This document shows positions 1-9,134 of a stretch of DNA of 48,591 bases, piece after piece. Position numbers and translations under genes: made by a program. Below the pieces are notes generated by a model, which made no database searches, was not told where the DNA came from, and saw only the letters and a program-made list of their open reading frames with translations. This DNA is from Sphingomonas sp. (lineage in GTDB: Bacteria; Pseudomonadota; Alphaproteobacteria; Sphingomonadales; Sphingomonadaceae), in assembly GCA_025936675.1 (NCBI GenBank), contig JAICSX010000016.1, positions 1-48,591 on the forward strand, written 5' to 3'. How positions within the stretch are numbered: position 1 is the first letter of the stretch; each line of letters opens with the position of its first letter.

Positions 1-6
1 CAGAGT

Positions 7-1419
7 CTAAGAGGAATAATACATGTCGAATTCGACGGGGCTGGGAGTGGTTTCCCAACGCATGACCTCCTCCCAGTTGAGGTCGATGTAGCTGTCGATC
101 TGGTCGTCGCTGAACACGTCGCCCCGGGTCAGGAAGGCGCGGTCGTTGTCGAGCGCGATCAGCGCCTCGCGGAGGCTGCCGCAGACGGTCGGGACGTCGA
201 CCAGCTCCTGCGGCGGCAGGTCGTAAAGGTTCTTGTCCATCGGCTCGCCCGGGTGGATGCGGTTCTGGATGCCGTCGAGGCCGGCCATCATGATCGCCGC
301 GTAGGCGAGATAGGGGTTGGCCATCGCGTCGGGGAAGCGGAACTCGACCCGCTTCGCCTTCTCGCCGGCGCCGTAGGGGATGCGGCACGACGCGGAGCGG
401 TTGCGCGACGAATAGGCCAGCAGCACCGGCGCCTCGAAGCCCGGGACCAGCCGCTTGTAGCTGTTGGTCGAGGGGTTGGTGAAGGCGTTGAGGGCGCGGG
501 CGTGCTTGATGACGCCGCCAATGAAGTAGAGCGCCGTCTCGCTGAGCCCCGCATAGCCGTTGCCGGCGAACAGTGGCTTGCCGCCCTTCCAGATCGACAT
601 GTGGGTGTGCATGCCGCTGCCGTTATCCTTGGCGATCGGCTTGGGCATGAAGGTCGCCGTCTTGCCGTAGGCGTGCGCGACCATGTGCACGACATATTTG
701 TAGATCTGCATGCGATCGGCGGTCTCGACCAGCCCGCCGTAGGTGAGCCCGAGCTCGTGCTGCGACGCGGCGACCTCGTGGTGGTGCTTGTCCATCGGCA
801 AGCCCATCTCGAGCATGGTCGAGACCATCTCGCCGCGGATGTCCATTGCACTGTCGACCGGTGCGACCGGGAAATAGCCGCCCTTGGCGCGGGGGCGGTG
901 GGCAAGGTTGCCGCCCTCATATTCGCGCATGGTGTTGGTCGGCAGCTCAATGTCGTCGATGCGGTAGCAGGACGCGTTGTAGCTGTCCTCGAAGCGGACA
1001 TCGTCGAACATGAAGAACTCGGCTTCCGGTCCGACGAAGATCGTGTCGCCGATCCCCGTCTGCTTGAGATAGGCTTCGGCGCGCGTGGCGGTCGAGCGCG
1101 GGTCGCGGCCATAGAGCTCGCCGGTCGAGGGCTCGACCACGTTGCAGAACAGAACCATCATCGGCGTCGCGCTGAACGGATCCACATATGCGGCATCGAG
1201 ATCGGGCTTCAGGATCATGTCGGATTCGTTGATCGCCTTCCAGCCGGCGATCGAGCTTCCGTCGAACATGAAGCCGTCGGTGAGATTGTCCTCGTCGACG
1301 ACGCCCGACGCCATCGTCAAATGCTGCCACTTGCCCTTAGGATCGGTGAAGCGGAGGTCGACCCAGTCGATCTCTTCGTCCTTGATGCGCGACAGGATCG
1401 TGCCCGCGTTGTTGGCCAT
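7..1419 (-). CDS. glnA: Glutamine synthetase, type I
   Basis: Makes glutamine from glutamate, ammonia and ATP in the cytoplasm, as a dodecamer in this family. The 470-residue length is normal for bacterial GSI. The beta-grasp start, the catalytic block around [10 protein letters not shown], and NRSASCRIP with the FRFPD segment are all visible. The motif NLYDLPP places the adenylylation tyrosine at about residue 399, so activity is probably controlled by GlnE as in other Proteobacteria. The ATG is preceded by a GAGGG-like site. In many alphaproteobacteria glnB (PII) lies directly upstream, but here the next gene upstream is a divergent permease. Complete: the TAG stop is 7 bases from the window edge. 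Confidence 0.97.
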   Translation of the reverse strand: MANNAGTILSRIKDEEIDWVDLRFTDPKGKWQHLTMASGVVDEDNLTDGFMFDGSSIAGWKAINESDMILKPDLDAAYVDPFSATPMMVLFCNVVEPSTGELYGRDPRSTATRAEAYLKQTGIGDTIFVGPEAEFFMFDDVRFEDSYNASCYRIDDIELPTNTMREYEGGNLAHRPRAKGGYFPVAPVDSAMDIRGEMVSTMLEMGLPMDKHHHEVAASQHELGLTYGGLVETADRMQIYKYVVHMVAHAYGKTATFMPKPIAKDNGSGMHTHMSIWKGGKPLFAGNGYAGLSETALYFIGGVIKHARALNAFTNPSTNSYKRLVPGFEAPVLLAYSSRNRSASCRIPYGAGEKAKRVEFRFPDAMANPYLAYAAIMMAGLDGIQNRIHPGEPMDKNLYDLPPQELVDVPTVCGSLREALIALDNDRAFLTRGDVFSDDQIDSYIDLNWEEVMRWETTPSPVEFDMYYSS

Positions 1420-1637
1420 GGTTGTTGCCCTCGTTCCTTCCAGTCGTGACGCCCAACGAGAAACGCCGCTGACCCAGCGGCCGGCCGGGCGAGGACGATG
1501 CGAATCGAGCTTGGGGCTTCAGATTCCGCAGTGCGAAGCGAGAGTCAGGAGGCCAGCGAATATTTCACCGGCGACACGGCCGTTGTGCGTCCCCGCCATT
1601 CGGCTACCATCGCCAGGCAAGGGGAGGGCCCGCCGCG

Positions 1638-2537
1638 ATGTTGATTGCACTGCTTGTGCCGATCGTGCTCGCGACCCTGATCTTCACGATGGTCCTAATC
1701 AGGTCCGCCATCAAGGAGGCAGCATGGCCGCGCCTCGAAACGCTCGGGCTCGGCGCCGTCGTCTGCTTTTTCGACACGCTCGGGATCGGATCATTTGCTC
1801 CGACGACCGCTTGGCTGAAGTTTCGCAGGCTGACACTGGACCGGCTGATCCCGCCGACGATCCTCGTCGGACTGACGGCGGGGGCAGTGGTCGAATCGAT
1901 CATCTTCCTTCTGAAACTCGGCGTGAAAGTTGATCCGGTACTGCTGGTGGGATGCGTCATTGCCTGCACGACGGGCGGGTTGATCGGAGCGCCGCTCGTC
2001 CACAGGACTCGGGTGTGGATCGTCCAGAGCATCGTTGCCGTCGGACTGACGCTCGCGGCGATCGCCTATGCAATGCAGAATCTGAACATGTTCCCTGGAG
2101 GGGGCAGCGCCTCGGCGCTTCCAGTGGCGTTGACGATCCTCGCGATCGTCGCGAACTTCGGTTTCGGACTTCTCCTGAACTACGGGGTCGGAAATTATGC
2201 GCCGACTCTCGTCATCCTGAGCCTTTTGGGGATGGATCCACATCTATGCTTCCCGATCATGGCCGGGGCAGCTGCCCTGATGGGGGCCACGTCGAGCATT
2301 CGCCATATCAACACGGGCAACCTCGATCTTCGTGTCGTCATCGGCCTGACTGTCGGCGGAATCCCCGCAGTGTTCGTCGCCGCCTATTTCGTCATCAAAT
2401 TACCGATTGAATATTTGCGTTGGGGAGTGATCGCCGTCGTCGTCTACGCTGCGCTGATCATGTTCCGCGCTGCGATGCTCGGGCGCCGTGAGCACGATGC
2501 CGAACCGGCAACTGCAGCGGTCGCCGAACAGTCGTAA
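1638..2537 (+). CDS. Sulfite exporter TauE/SafE family membrane permease
   Basis: A 299-residue inner-membrane protein with about eight hydrophobic segments and short polar loops, as in TauE/SafE permeases, which export sulfite, sulfoacetate or related organosulfur anions. The two internally similar halves each carry a glycine-rich stretch (residues about 40-50 near FDTLGIGS and about 175-190 near NYGVGNYAPT), typical of the family. A GGGGAGG site lies 11 bases before the ATG. It is divergent from glnA and followed after 62 bases by a tiny membrane peptide gene. The substrate cannot be read from the sequence and there are no sulfur-metabolism neighbours. Confidence 0.88.
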   Translation: MLIALLVPIVLATLIFTMVLIRSAIKEAAWPRLETLGLGAVVCFFDTLGIGSFAPTTAWLKFRRLTLDRLIPPTILVGLTAGAVVESIIFLLKLGVKVDPVLLVGCVIACTTGGLIGAPLVHRTRVWIVQSIVAVGLTLAAIAYAMQNLNMFPGGGSASALPVALTILAIVANFGFGLLLNYGVGNYAPTLVILSLLGMDPHLCFPIMAGAAALMGATSSIRHINTGNLDLRVVIGLTVGGIPAVFVAAYFVIKLPIEYLRWGVIAVVVYAALIMFRAAMLGRREHDAEPATAAVAEQS

Positions 2538-2599
2538 CGGAACCGTTCTCCTTCCCGAATATTGTTGCTCGCCGAGCGGGCAAGAAGGAGACGGAAGTT

Positions 2600-2680
2600 A
2601 TGCGCTCCATCCTGCTTTGGCTGATCGGGGTTCCGATCCCGCTCATCCTGCTGCTGGCGCTCTGCACCCACCATTTCTGA
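2600..2680 (+). CDS. Tiny hydrophobic membrane peptide (26 aa)
   Basis: A 26-codon reading frame starting MRSILLWLIGVPIPLI and ending CTHHF before a TGA. It is almost one transmembrane helix, with an arginine at the N-terminus and two histidines at the C-terminus. An AAGGAG site at 2585-2590 sits nine bases before the ATG, which supports translation. Short peptides of the general form MR-(hydrophobic)-GxPIPxI-(hydrophobic)-HH are familiar as unannotated hypothetical proteins in alphaproteobacteria, but this is recalled, not searched. It lies 62 bases behind the TauE/SafE gene and may share its transcript. Function unknown. Confidence 0.6.
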   Translation: MRSILLWLIGVPIPLILLLALCTHHF

Positions 2681-2776
2681 AGCCGCGAAGCTCGACGAGC
2701 CAAGCCGTGCATTCACATCGCCGGAACTCCCGCTTTTTGTCGTGATCGCGACAGCAAGTGCAGTTATGCTCCGGCC

Positions 2777-3352
2777 ATGAACGCACTGCACAGCCTGCTT
2801 GGCATTTGCTCAGCCTTGTCGCTCGGAATCCTTGCGACGTCAGTCCACGCTCAGCAGACGTCGGTTCCCCCGGCGCCGCCGCCGGACATGCAGTCGAGTC
2901 CCTCGGTGCCGCCGCCGTTCCCACCGATGCCCACGCGAGAGCCGAGGCATCGGTTTGTCGACATGGGCGGGCACAGCTCCAGCGCTCATCACCGCACGAG
3001 CAAGACCAGCCATCGTGCGAGTTCCAAGAGTCATCACACGACCTCAAAGAACCATCACACGACCCGACATTCCAAAAAGACCGAACACCACGACAGCCAC
3101 GCGCTACATGGCAAGAAGTCACATCACGAAGTCGCTCCGAAGCTGTCCAGCAAGCAGAAGCGGCAATGCAAGAAGATGAGCTACAGCCAGCTGCTCAAGC
3201 ACAGCAATTGCGCGGCATTGCTACAAAGCGAGCTCAAGTCGGAGTCGCATTCGAAGCACCGCTCGCATGCGAGCAAGCCGGCAAAGCACAAGAAAGCCGA
3301 GCGCCATCACGCCAGCAGCCACAAGGCGAGCGTGAAGCATCACAGACGCTAA
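2777..3352 (+). CDS. Exported His/Lys/Ser-rich low-complexity protein
   Basis: A 191-residue protein with a signal peptide (residues 1-25, ending SVHAQQ), a proline-rich segment (about 28-55, PPAPPPD and PPPFPP) and then a long tract dominated by His, Ser, Lys and Thr (HHRTSK, SKSHHTTSK, KNHHTTRHSKK). Two cysteines (KRQCKK and HSNCAA) lie near residues 136 and 150 in a less repetitive island. The composition suggests a periplasmic metal-binding or polyanion-binding protein, but no family was recognised. It stands alone just upstream of the bc1 operon on the same strand, with 164 bases between them. The downstream Rieske frame stays open through this gene; that is a composition artefact. Confidence 0.7.
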   Translation: MNALHSLLGICSALSLGILATSVHAQQTSVPPAPPPDMQSSPSVPPPFPPMPTREPRHRFVDMGGHSSSAHHRTSKTSHRASSKSHHTTSKNHHTTRHSKKTEHHDSHALHGKKSHHEVAPKLSSKQKRQCKKMSYSQLLKHSNCAALLQSELKSESHSKHRSHASKPAKHKKAERHHASSHKASVKHHRR

Positions 3353-3516
3353 GCAAGCACATTCAGGGGTCGCTCACGAAAGTCAGTGCTTCGGCCCCTT
3401 CACATCGCCGAATCCCCTCGCTATCAGGCCCGCCAACCGCCCCTGCCGACCGGCCGGGGAGGCGTCGCCCACGTGCCGTTCCCGGCACATCAGAATTAGC
3501 GTTTCAAAGGGGTATG

Positions 3517-4098
3517 ATGGCCACCGCACGATCGGCTGAGGGTAACACAAGCTCAGATTCCGGCGGGGAGGGCGTCCGCCGCCGCGATTTCCTCAATGTT
3601 GCAGCAGTCAGCTTCGCCGGCGTCGGGGGCGTTGCCGCGCTCGCTCCTTTGCTGGTCCAGATGGCGCCGTCGGCCGACGTCCTCGCGCAGGCGACGACCG
3701 AAGTCGACATTTCCAAGATCCAGCCGGGGCAGGGGATCAAGGCCCAGTGGCGCAAGCAGCCGGTGTTCATTCGCAACCTAACGCCGAAGGAAATCCAAGA
3801 GGCGAACGCGGTGCCGCTCTCGGACCTGCGTGACCCGGAGACGCTCGCACAGCGGACCAAGCCCGGCAAGTCCAACTGGCTGATCACGCTCGGCGTCTGC
3901 ACGCACCTTGGCTGCGTGCCGCTCGGCATTGGCGAGGGTGAGAACCGCGGCAAGTACGGCGGGTATTTCTGCCCGTGCCACGGATCGCAGTATGACACGG
4001 CGGCGCGAATCCGTCAGGGCCCGGCGCCGAAGAACCTCTTCGTTCCAGACTATCAGTTTACGACGCCGACGACCGTCACCATCGGCGCAAAGGGGTAA
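3517..4098 (+). CDS. petA: Ubiquinol-cytochrome c reductase iron-sulfur (Rieske) subunit
   Basis: The Rieske subunit of cytochrome bc1, which moves electrons from ubiquinol to cytochrome c1 at the periplasmic face. With the ATG at 3517 it has 193 residues, close to the family norm. A twin-arginine signal-anchor (RRRDF at 21-25 plus a hydrophobic helix) is followed by the two cluster boxes: CTHLGC (C128, H130, C133) and CPCHGS (C152, C154, H155). The frame is open about 750 bases upstream, but homologous sequence begins only here. AAAGGGG at 3506-3512 sits four bases before this ATG; a second ATG at 3514 would be too close. First gene of petABC, eight bases before petB. Confidence 0.95.
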   Translation: MATARSAEGNTSSDSGGEGVRRRDFLNVAAVSFAGVGGVAALAPLLVQMAPSADVLAQATTEVDISKIQPGQGIKAQWRKQPVFIRNLTPKEIQEANAVPLSDLRDPETLAQRTKPGKSNWLITLGVCTHLGCVPLGIGEGENRGKYGGYFCPCHGSQYDTAARIRQGPAPKNLFVPDYQFTTPTTVTIGAKG

Positions 4099-4106
4099 GC
4101 GCAACA

Positions 4107-5426
4107 ATGAGCTTTTCCTGGGCCAAGCCCTACGAACCCAAGCATCCGCTGATGAGGTGGCTCGATGAGCGCCTTCCGCTGCCGCGCCTCGTCTATGGTG
4201 CAATCGGCGGCGGCTATCCGGTGCCGCGTAACCTCAACTACTGGTGGAATTTCGGAGTCCTCGCCGGGATCTTCCTGACGGTCCAGATCATCACCGGCAT
4301 CGTGCTCGCGATGCACTACACGGCCTCGACCGACGGCGCGTTCAACTCGGTCAACCAATTGATCATGCGCGACGTCAATGCGGGCTGGCTGCTTCGCTAT
4401 GCGCACATGAACGGGGCAAGCTTCTTCTTCCTCGTCACCTACATCCACATCTTCCGCGGGCTCTATTACGGCTCCTACAAGGCGCCACGGGAACTGGTCT
4501 GGATGCTCGGGCTGGTCATCTACCTCTTGATGATGGCGACGGCGTTCATGGGCTACGTCCTGCCGTGGGGCCAGATGAGCTATTGGGGCGCCCAGGTCAT
4601 CACCGGCTTCTTTTCGGCGCTCCCGATCGTCGGCGATCCACTCCGCATCTGGATCCTCGGCGGTTATGCCCCTGATCAGGCGGCGCTGACCCGCTTCTTC
4701 TCGCTTCACTATTTGCTGCCGTTCGTCATCGCCGGGGTGGTGATCCTCCACATCTGGGCGCTGCACATTCCGGGTTCGAATAACCCGACGGGCGTGGATG
4801 TGAAGGACGAGCGCGATACGCTGCCGTTCCACCCCTATTACACGGCCAAGGACGGCTGGTTCGCGGCGGCGGTGCTACTGTTCTACGCGCTGGTGACCTA
4901 TTTCCTGCCGGATTATCTAGGGAATCCGGACAATTATATTCCGGCGAACAACCTCTCGACCCCCGCTGAGATCGTTCCCGAATGGTATCTGCTGCCGTTC
5001 TACGCAATCCTTCGGTCGTTCACGGCGGACTTCATCCTGCCGGCGAAGCTGTGGGGCGTGCTGGCGATGTTCAGCTCGATCCTGCTGCTGTTCTTCCTTC
5101 CGTGGCTGGACAAGTCGCCGGTGCGATCTGGGGCCTACCGACCGGTGTTCAAGCGCTTCTTCTGGCTGCTGGTGATCGACGTCATCGTTCTCGGCTGGGT
5201 CGGCGGATCGCCGGTAAAGCCGCTGACCGTCGCGATCGGGCAGATCGCCGCGGCTTATTATTTCCTGCACTTCCTGGTCATCCTGCCGCTGGTTTCGAGG
5301 TTCGAGACGCCGCTGCCATTGCCGCTCTCGATCAGCGAATCCGTGCTTCACGGCGAAACGGGGCAGGATTCACCGCCAATAACCAAGCCGCGGCGCTCCA
5401 AAGCCGCAACGGCCGTAGTCGACTAA
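4107..5426 (+). CDS. petB: Cytochrome b (cytochrome bc1 complex)
   Basis: The 439-residue membrane core of the bc1 complex, holding the two b-type hemes and both quinone sites. Visible family marks are the N-terminal NLNYWWNFG segment, the heme-ligand histidines in the second and fourth helices ([31 protein letters not shown]), the [14 protein letters not shown] stretch at the Qo site and the [14 protein letters not shown] motif. Eight or so helices run through to about residue 405, followed by a short hydrophilic tail. It is the middle gene of petABC: eight bases after petA and 16 bases before the cytochrome c1 gene. Confidence 0.97.
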   Translation: MSFSWAKPYEPKHPLMRWLDERLPLPRLVYGAIGGGYPVPRNLNYWWNFGVLAGIFLTVQIITGIVLAMHYTASTDGAFNSVNQLIMRDVNAGWLLRYAHMNGASFFFLVTYIHIFRGLYYGSYKAPRELVWMLGLVIYLLMMATAFMGYVLPWGQMSYWGAQVITGFFSALPIVGDPLRIWILGGYAPDQAALTRFFSLHYLLPFVIAGVVILHIWALHIPGSNNPTGVDVKDERDTLPFHPYYTAKDGWFAAAVLLFYALVTYFLPDYLGNPDNYIPANNLSTPAEIVPEWYLLPFYAILRSFTADFILPAKLWGVLAMFSSILLLFFLPWLDKSPVRSGAYRPVFKRFFWLLVIDVIVLGWVGGSPVKPLTVAIGQIAAAYYFLHFLVILPLVSRFETPLPLPLSISESVLHGETGQDSPPITKPRRSKAATAVVD

Positions 5427-5442
5427 GGGGACAGGCAGACAA

Positions 5443-6369
5443 ATGGTCCGTGTTATTGGTTTCTTGATCGGCCTGGGCTTCGCCCTGATCCTGCTGCTGG
5501 CATTCATCAGCAATTTGGCGAGCTATTTCACCAATCCGCCGACGCCGCTTGCCGCCGATGAGTTCCACAAGGCGCCCAAGGAGCTGCACCTCGCCAGCGA
5601 CGGACCCTTCGGCCACTTCGACAAGCAGCAGCTGCAGCGCGGATTCCAAGTCTATTCCGAGGTCTGCTCGGCCTGCCACAGCATGAAGCTGGTGTCGTTC
5701 CGCGAGTTGAAGGCCCTCGGCTACAACGACGCCGAGATCAAGAAGATCGCGTCCGACTGGAAAACCCAGGTCCCCTGGATCAATCCCGACACGGGCGAGG
5801 AAGCGACGCGCAAGGCGATGCCGTCCGACACCTTCCCGCCGCCATTCCCGAACGAGGTTGCGGCCCGGGCGGCGAACAACAATGCTCTTCCGCCCGATCT
5901 CTCGCTGATCACCAAGGCGCGCGAGGGCGGAGCAGCCTACGTCTATTCGATCCTGACGGGCTTCCAGAACCAGCCGCCGGAGCTGCTCAAGAAGTTCCCG
6001 GATGCGAAGACCCCACCGAACCTTCACTACAATCCCTATTTCGCGAACTTGAACATCGCGATGCCGCCGCCGCTGACGACGGAAGGGCAGGTGACCTACG
6101 CGCCCGGCAATCCGAAGCCGACGGTTGACCAGATGGCGCGCGACGTTGCCGCCTTCCTCGTGTGGACCGCGCAGCCGGACCTCGAGTCCCGGCATGCGGC
6201 GGGGATGGCGGTCGTGGTTTTCCTGCTGTTCGCCACCATCCTCGGTTATCTGGCGAAGCAGCAGATCTGGGATGAGCTCCACCGTGGCGTCCGTCCAACC
6301 GGTCCGCTCGACCCGGAGAACCAGGCGAAGACCCGCAGAGCGAAAGCAAAGGCAGGCGTCGCCGGCTGA
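5443..6369 (+). CDS. petC: Cytochrome c1 (cytochrome bc1 complex)
   Basis: The membrane-anchored c-type cytochrome that takes electrons from the Rieske centre. The 308-residue protein has an N-terminal hydrophobic segment (signal or anchor, residues 5-27), the heme attachment motif CSACH (C75, C78, H79), the conserved PPDLSLI block and a C-terminal transmembrane helix (about 247-267) that anchors it. The sixth-ligand methionine is probably in the NIAMPPPL segment, as in other cytochromes c1. Last gene of the petABC operon; a lipoprotein gene follows after 115 bases. Homologues are typically 250-290 residues, so the basic tail (KTRRAKAKAG) is a small extension. Confidence 0.95.
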   Translation: MVRVIGFLIGLGFALILLLAFISNLASYFTNPPTPLAADEFHKAPKELHLASDGPFGHFDKQQLQRGFQVYSEVCSACHSMKLVSFRELKALGYNDAEIKKIASDWKTQVPWINPDTGEEATRKAMPSDTFPPPFPNEVAARAANNNALPPDLSLITKAREGGAAYVYSILTGFQNQPPELLKKFPDAKTPPNLHYNPYFANLNIAMPPPLTTEGQVTYAPGNPKPTVDQMARDVAAFLVWTAQPDLESRHAAGMAVVVFLLFATILGYLAKQQIWDELHRGVRPTGPLDPENQAKTRRAKAKAGVAG

Positions 6370-6484
6370 TCGGGCGCGGGGCCATGGCTCGCTTGGTTAC
6401 AGCCGCTTAACGAGAATTCAGCGCGGGTTCAGAGGAACGCGCGCCAAGCCGTTTGAGTTGCTCCGGAAGTATTGGAGGCTCAAA

Positions 6485-6955
6485 ATGCAATTTGCTCGAA
6501 TTAAGCTTGTCGCGGTCGCACTGGTCGCCGGCGTGTCGCTCACCGGATGCGCCTATGACATGTACGGCGATCCATACGGATACGGATATCCGTATAGCGG
6601 CGTGTCCATCGGTGTGGGCTATGGCGGCGGATACGGCGGTTATTACGGCGCCTACGGCTACAGCCCCTATGGCTACGGCTACGACCCGTTCGGCTGGTAC
6701 GGCGACTATTATTACCCCGGCAGCGGGATCTACGTGTACGACAGCTATCGCAACCGCCACATGTGGAACGACGACCAGCGGCGCTATTGGGAGAACCGGC
6801 GCTCGACCTGGCAGAACCGTACCGGAAGCAGTTGGTCAGGCCGCGACAATTGGAGCGGCTGGCGCAACCGCAGTGGCTCGACCTCGTCCACGACGTCGAC
6901 CACGACGACCGGGACGACCAGCACCAGCGGCTGGCATCACCGCCGCCATGACTGA
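6485..6955 (+). CDS. Gly/Tyr-rich lipoprotein
   Basis: A 156-residue predicted lipoprotein: signal peptide with lipobox LTGC (cysteine at residue 20), then an extended repetitive tract rich in Tyr, Gly and Pro (YGYGYPYSG, GYGGGYGGYYG, YSPYGYGYDP) to about residue 85. A short conserved-looking segment RNRHMWNDDQRRYWENRRS follows, then a Ser/Thr tail ending in histidines. The ATG was chosen because GGAGG at 6474-6478 lies six bases before it and the signal peptide begins there; the frame is open further upstream inside petC. Surface or periplasmic structural role is possible, but no family is recognised. It is convergent with the MaoC gene, with seven bases between the stops. Confidence 0.8.
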   Translation: MQFARIKLVAVALVAGVSLTGCAYDMYGDPYGYGYPYSGVSIGVGYGGGYGGYYGAYGYSPYGYGYDPFGWYGDYYYPGSGIYVYDSYRNRHMWNDDQRRYWENRRSTWQNRTGSSWSGRDNWSGWRNRSGSTSSTTSTTTTGTTSTSGWHHRRHD

Positions 6956-6962
6956 CAAGTGA

Positions 6963-7424
6963 CTAGATCGACTGGTCCGCTGCCAGCCGGCGGCGGATCA
7001 GTACGATAGAGATGAAGGTCATCACGACCTCGCCGTTCTGGTTGGTGACCGTAGTCATTGTCCGGAACGACCCCATCTCGGGACGACTGCGCGACGGCGT
7101 CTTCTCGAGGATTTGCCCGCGCACGTGCAGCGTGTCGCCGGGATAGACCGGCTTTTTCCATCTGAGCTCATCAATGCCGGGCGAGCCCAGCCCGGCCTGG
7201 CGCTGGTCGACAACACGTCTGGCGATAACGGCCATCGTCATCGCGGCGGTGTGCCAGCCGCTTGCGGCAATGCGACCGAAATGGGTTTTCGCCGCTTCCT
7301 CGTCAGATAGGTGGAACGGCTGCGGGTCGTATTTGCGCGCGAATTCGAGCACTTCCTCGCGGGTCACATCATAGGAGCCGAAGTCCGTCTCAGAGCCGAT
7401 TTGCAGGTCTTCGAAATAGATCAT
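6963..7424 (-). CDS. MaoC family (R)-hydratase / dehydratase
   Basis: A 153-residue single hot-dog-fold protein of the MaoC family, which hydrates or dehydrates acyl-CoA substrates. The catalytic signature is visible: the Asp in YDPQPFHLSD followed by the His in HFGRIAASGWHTAA. The start at MIYFEDLQIG matches the typical N-terminus; the frame continues upstream without homology. A GGGAAGTGAG stretch lies just before the ATG. It is a single gene, convergent with the preceding lipoprotein and divergent from the M28 peptidase (104 bases between starts). The substrate is unknown; several such paralogues occur in related genomes. Confidence 0.9.
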   Translation of the reverse strand: MIYFEDLQIGSETDFGSYDVTREEVLEFARKYDPQPFHLSDEEAAKTHFGRIAASGWHTAAMTMAVIARRVVDQRQAGLGSPGIDELRWKKPVYPGDTLHVRGQILEKTPSRSRPEMGSFRTMTTVTNQNGEVVMTFISIVLIRRRLAADQSI

Positions 7425-7528
7425 CGGCCGCTCACTTCCCGAAGTCGGCTGACCTGTCCACCCTTCGTCGAAACCACATTTGCCTGAACGGCGAAGCTGG
7501 TGCAGTTGAAGGGCAGGAGGGGGATTCC

Positions 7529-9130
7529 ATGACATTGAAAGTGATTTGGTTTGCGAGCGCCGCTGCGGCGCTTTCCTTTGCCGCGCCGGCCGTTGCACAG
7601 TCGGAGAACAGCCGGATCGTCGACGAAGGCATGAACCACAGCCAGCTGATGATGAACGCGTCCGAGCTGATGGACGGCATCGGCCCACGGCTCACAAACT
7701 CGCACAACATCCGCAAGGCGGAGGACTGGGCACTCGCCAAATTCCGCTCCTTTGGCCTCGCCAACGTTCATCGCGAGCCGTTCGCCTTCGGCCGCGGATG
7801 GAACTTCACGACGAGCAGCGCACGGATGATCGAGCCGCGCCCGATCGACATGGTCGAGATCCCGGTCGCATGGACGCCGGGCACGCACGGACCGATCCGG
7901 GCGCCGATCGTCGTTGCTCCGATGAGCAAGGTCGAGCATTTCGCGGCCTGGCGCGGGAAGCTCGCGGGCAAGATCGTTCTCGTGACGCTTCCGGGAACGA
8001 GCGACGAGCCCAAGGATCCCGTTTTCAAGCGCCTGTCGGACAAGGAAATCGCCGACGAGGACAATTACCAGCTTCCGCAATACGACCCGGACGCGCTCGA
8101 TCGCCGCATCAAGCGCGTTCAGTTCGCGCAGGACCTCGACGCCTTCCTGAAGAGCGAAGGTGCTCTAGCCTGGGTTCGCAAGAGCTACCGCGACGGCAAG
8201 CTCGTCAGCGGCGAAGGCTATACCTACATGGCGGGCAAGACGCCCTCGCTGCCGGGTTTCGAGCTCGCGGCGGAAGATTATCGGCGCCTGACACGCCTCG
8301 CAAAAACGGGCCCGGCTCCGGTCATCGAACTCAACAGCGATGCACAGTTCGACGACAGCACGATGAACGCGAACGATCTCATTGCCGAAATCCCGGGCAC
8401 CGATCCCAAGGCGGGCTACGTCATGGCCGGAGCGCACTTCGACAGCTGGATCGCCGGCGACGGCGCGTCCGACAATGGTGCGGGCAGCATGGCCGTCATG
8501 GAAGCGGCGCGGATCCTGAGCCAGCTCGGTGTGCGCCCAAGGCGCACGATCCGCTTCGCTTTGTGGGAAGGCGAGGAGCAGGGGCTGCTCGGCAGCCGCG
8601 CCTACATCGAGCAGCATCTGGTCGATCGCCCGACACCCCCGGGAATGGACGGCTTCACCGCCTATATGACGTGGAGCAACCGCTTCCCGCTCGTGAAGAA
8701 GCCCGGCTATTCCGACCTCAAGGCCTATTTCAATATCGACAATGGCTCGGGCAAGCTCCGCGGCATCTATGCGGAGGGCAATGCCGAGGCTGCGCCGATC
8801 CTGAAGCAATGGCTGGCGCCGTTCGACTCGATGGGAGCCGGCACGGTGGTCGCCGCTAAAACGGGCGGCACCGACCACGTGTTCATGCAGGCAGTCGGAA
8901 TCCAGGGCTTCCAGTTCATCCAGGATCCGCTCGATTACGAGAGCCGGGTGCATCACTCGAGCATCGACACGCTCGACCACATGCGCGGGGACGATATGCG
9001 GCAGGCGGCCGTGGTTCTTGCGGGCGTGCTGCTAGAGGCTGCGAACAGCGACAAGGAGCTGCCCCGTCCGCCGCTCCCGACCCAGCCATCGCGCACCGAT
9101 CCGTTCGCCTATCAGGATCCAGACAAGTAG
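7529..9130 (+). CDS. Exported M28 family zinc metallopeptidase
   Basis: A 533-residue exported peptidase of family M28 (aminopeptidase or carboxypeptidase type). It has a signal peptide (residues 1-24, ending PAVAQS), a PA-like inserted domain in the first half (around GPIRAPIVVAPMSKVEHFAAW) and a C-terminal di-zinc catalytic domain. Metal and catalytic residues are seen in HFDSW (H303, D305), the bridging Asp in ASDNGAG (D315), the Glu pair in WEGEEQG (E349, E350) and a late His near VHHSS. AGGAGGGGG lies five bases before the chosen ATG, although the frame is open upstream. Only four bases separate it from the TPR-sulfotransferase gene, suggesting one transcript. Confidence 0.92.
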   Translation: MTLKVIWFASAAAALSFAAPAVAQSENSRIVDEGMNHSQLMMNASELMDGIGPRLTNSHNIRKAEDWALAKFRSFGLANVHREPFAFGRGWNFTTSSARMIEPRPIDMVEIPVAWTPGTHGPIRAPIVVAPMSKVEHFAAWRGKLAGKIVLVTLPGTSDEPKDPVFKRLSDKEIADEDNYQLPQYDPDALDRRIKRVQFAQDLDAFLKSEGALAWVRKSYRDGKLVSGEGYTYMAGKTPSLPGFELAAEDYRRLTRLAKTGPAPVIELNSDAQFDDSTMNANDLIAEIPGTDPKAGYVMAGAHFDSWIAGDGASDNGAGSMAVMEAARILSQLGVRPRRTIRFALWEGEEQGLLGSRAYIEQHLVDRPTPPGMDGFTAYMTWSNRFPLVKKPGYSDLKAYFNIDNGSGKLRGIYAEGNAEAAPILKQWLAPFDSMGAGTVVAAKTGGTDHVFMQAVGIQGFQFIQDPLDYESRVHHSSIDTLDHMRGDDMRQAAVVLAGVLLEAANSDKELPRPPLPTQPSRTDPFAYQDPDK

Positions 9131-9134
9131 GGCC

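Noticed and set aside
253..1449. 398-codon plus-strand frame opposite glnA
   Set aside because: It is the GC-rich antisense shadow of glutamine synthetase; composition is Arg/Val/Gly-rich with no motif.
2758..3516. Long in-frame extension upstream of the Rieske gene, overlapping the His-rich gene
   Set aside because: It has no family similarity, low-complexity content caused by a shifted reading of the His-rich gene, and the Rieske protein starts naturally at 3514/3517 with a ribosome site.
5332..6282. 316-codon minus-strand frame opposite cytochrome c1
   Set aside because: Antisense shadow; the bc1 genes on the plus strand are unambiguous.
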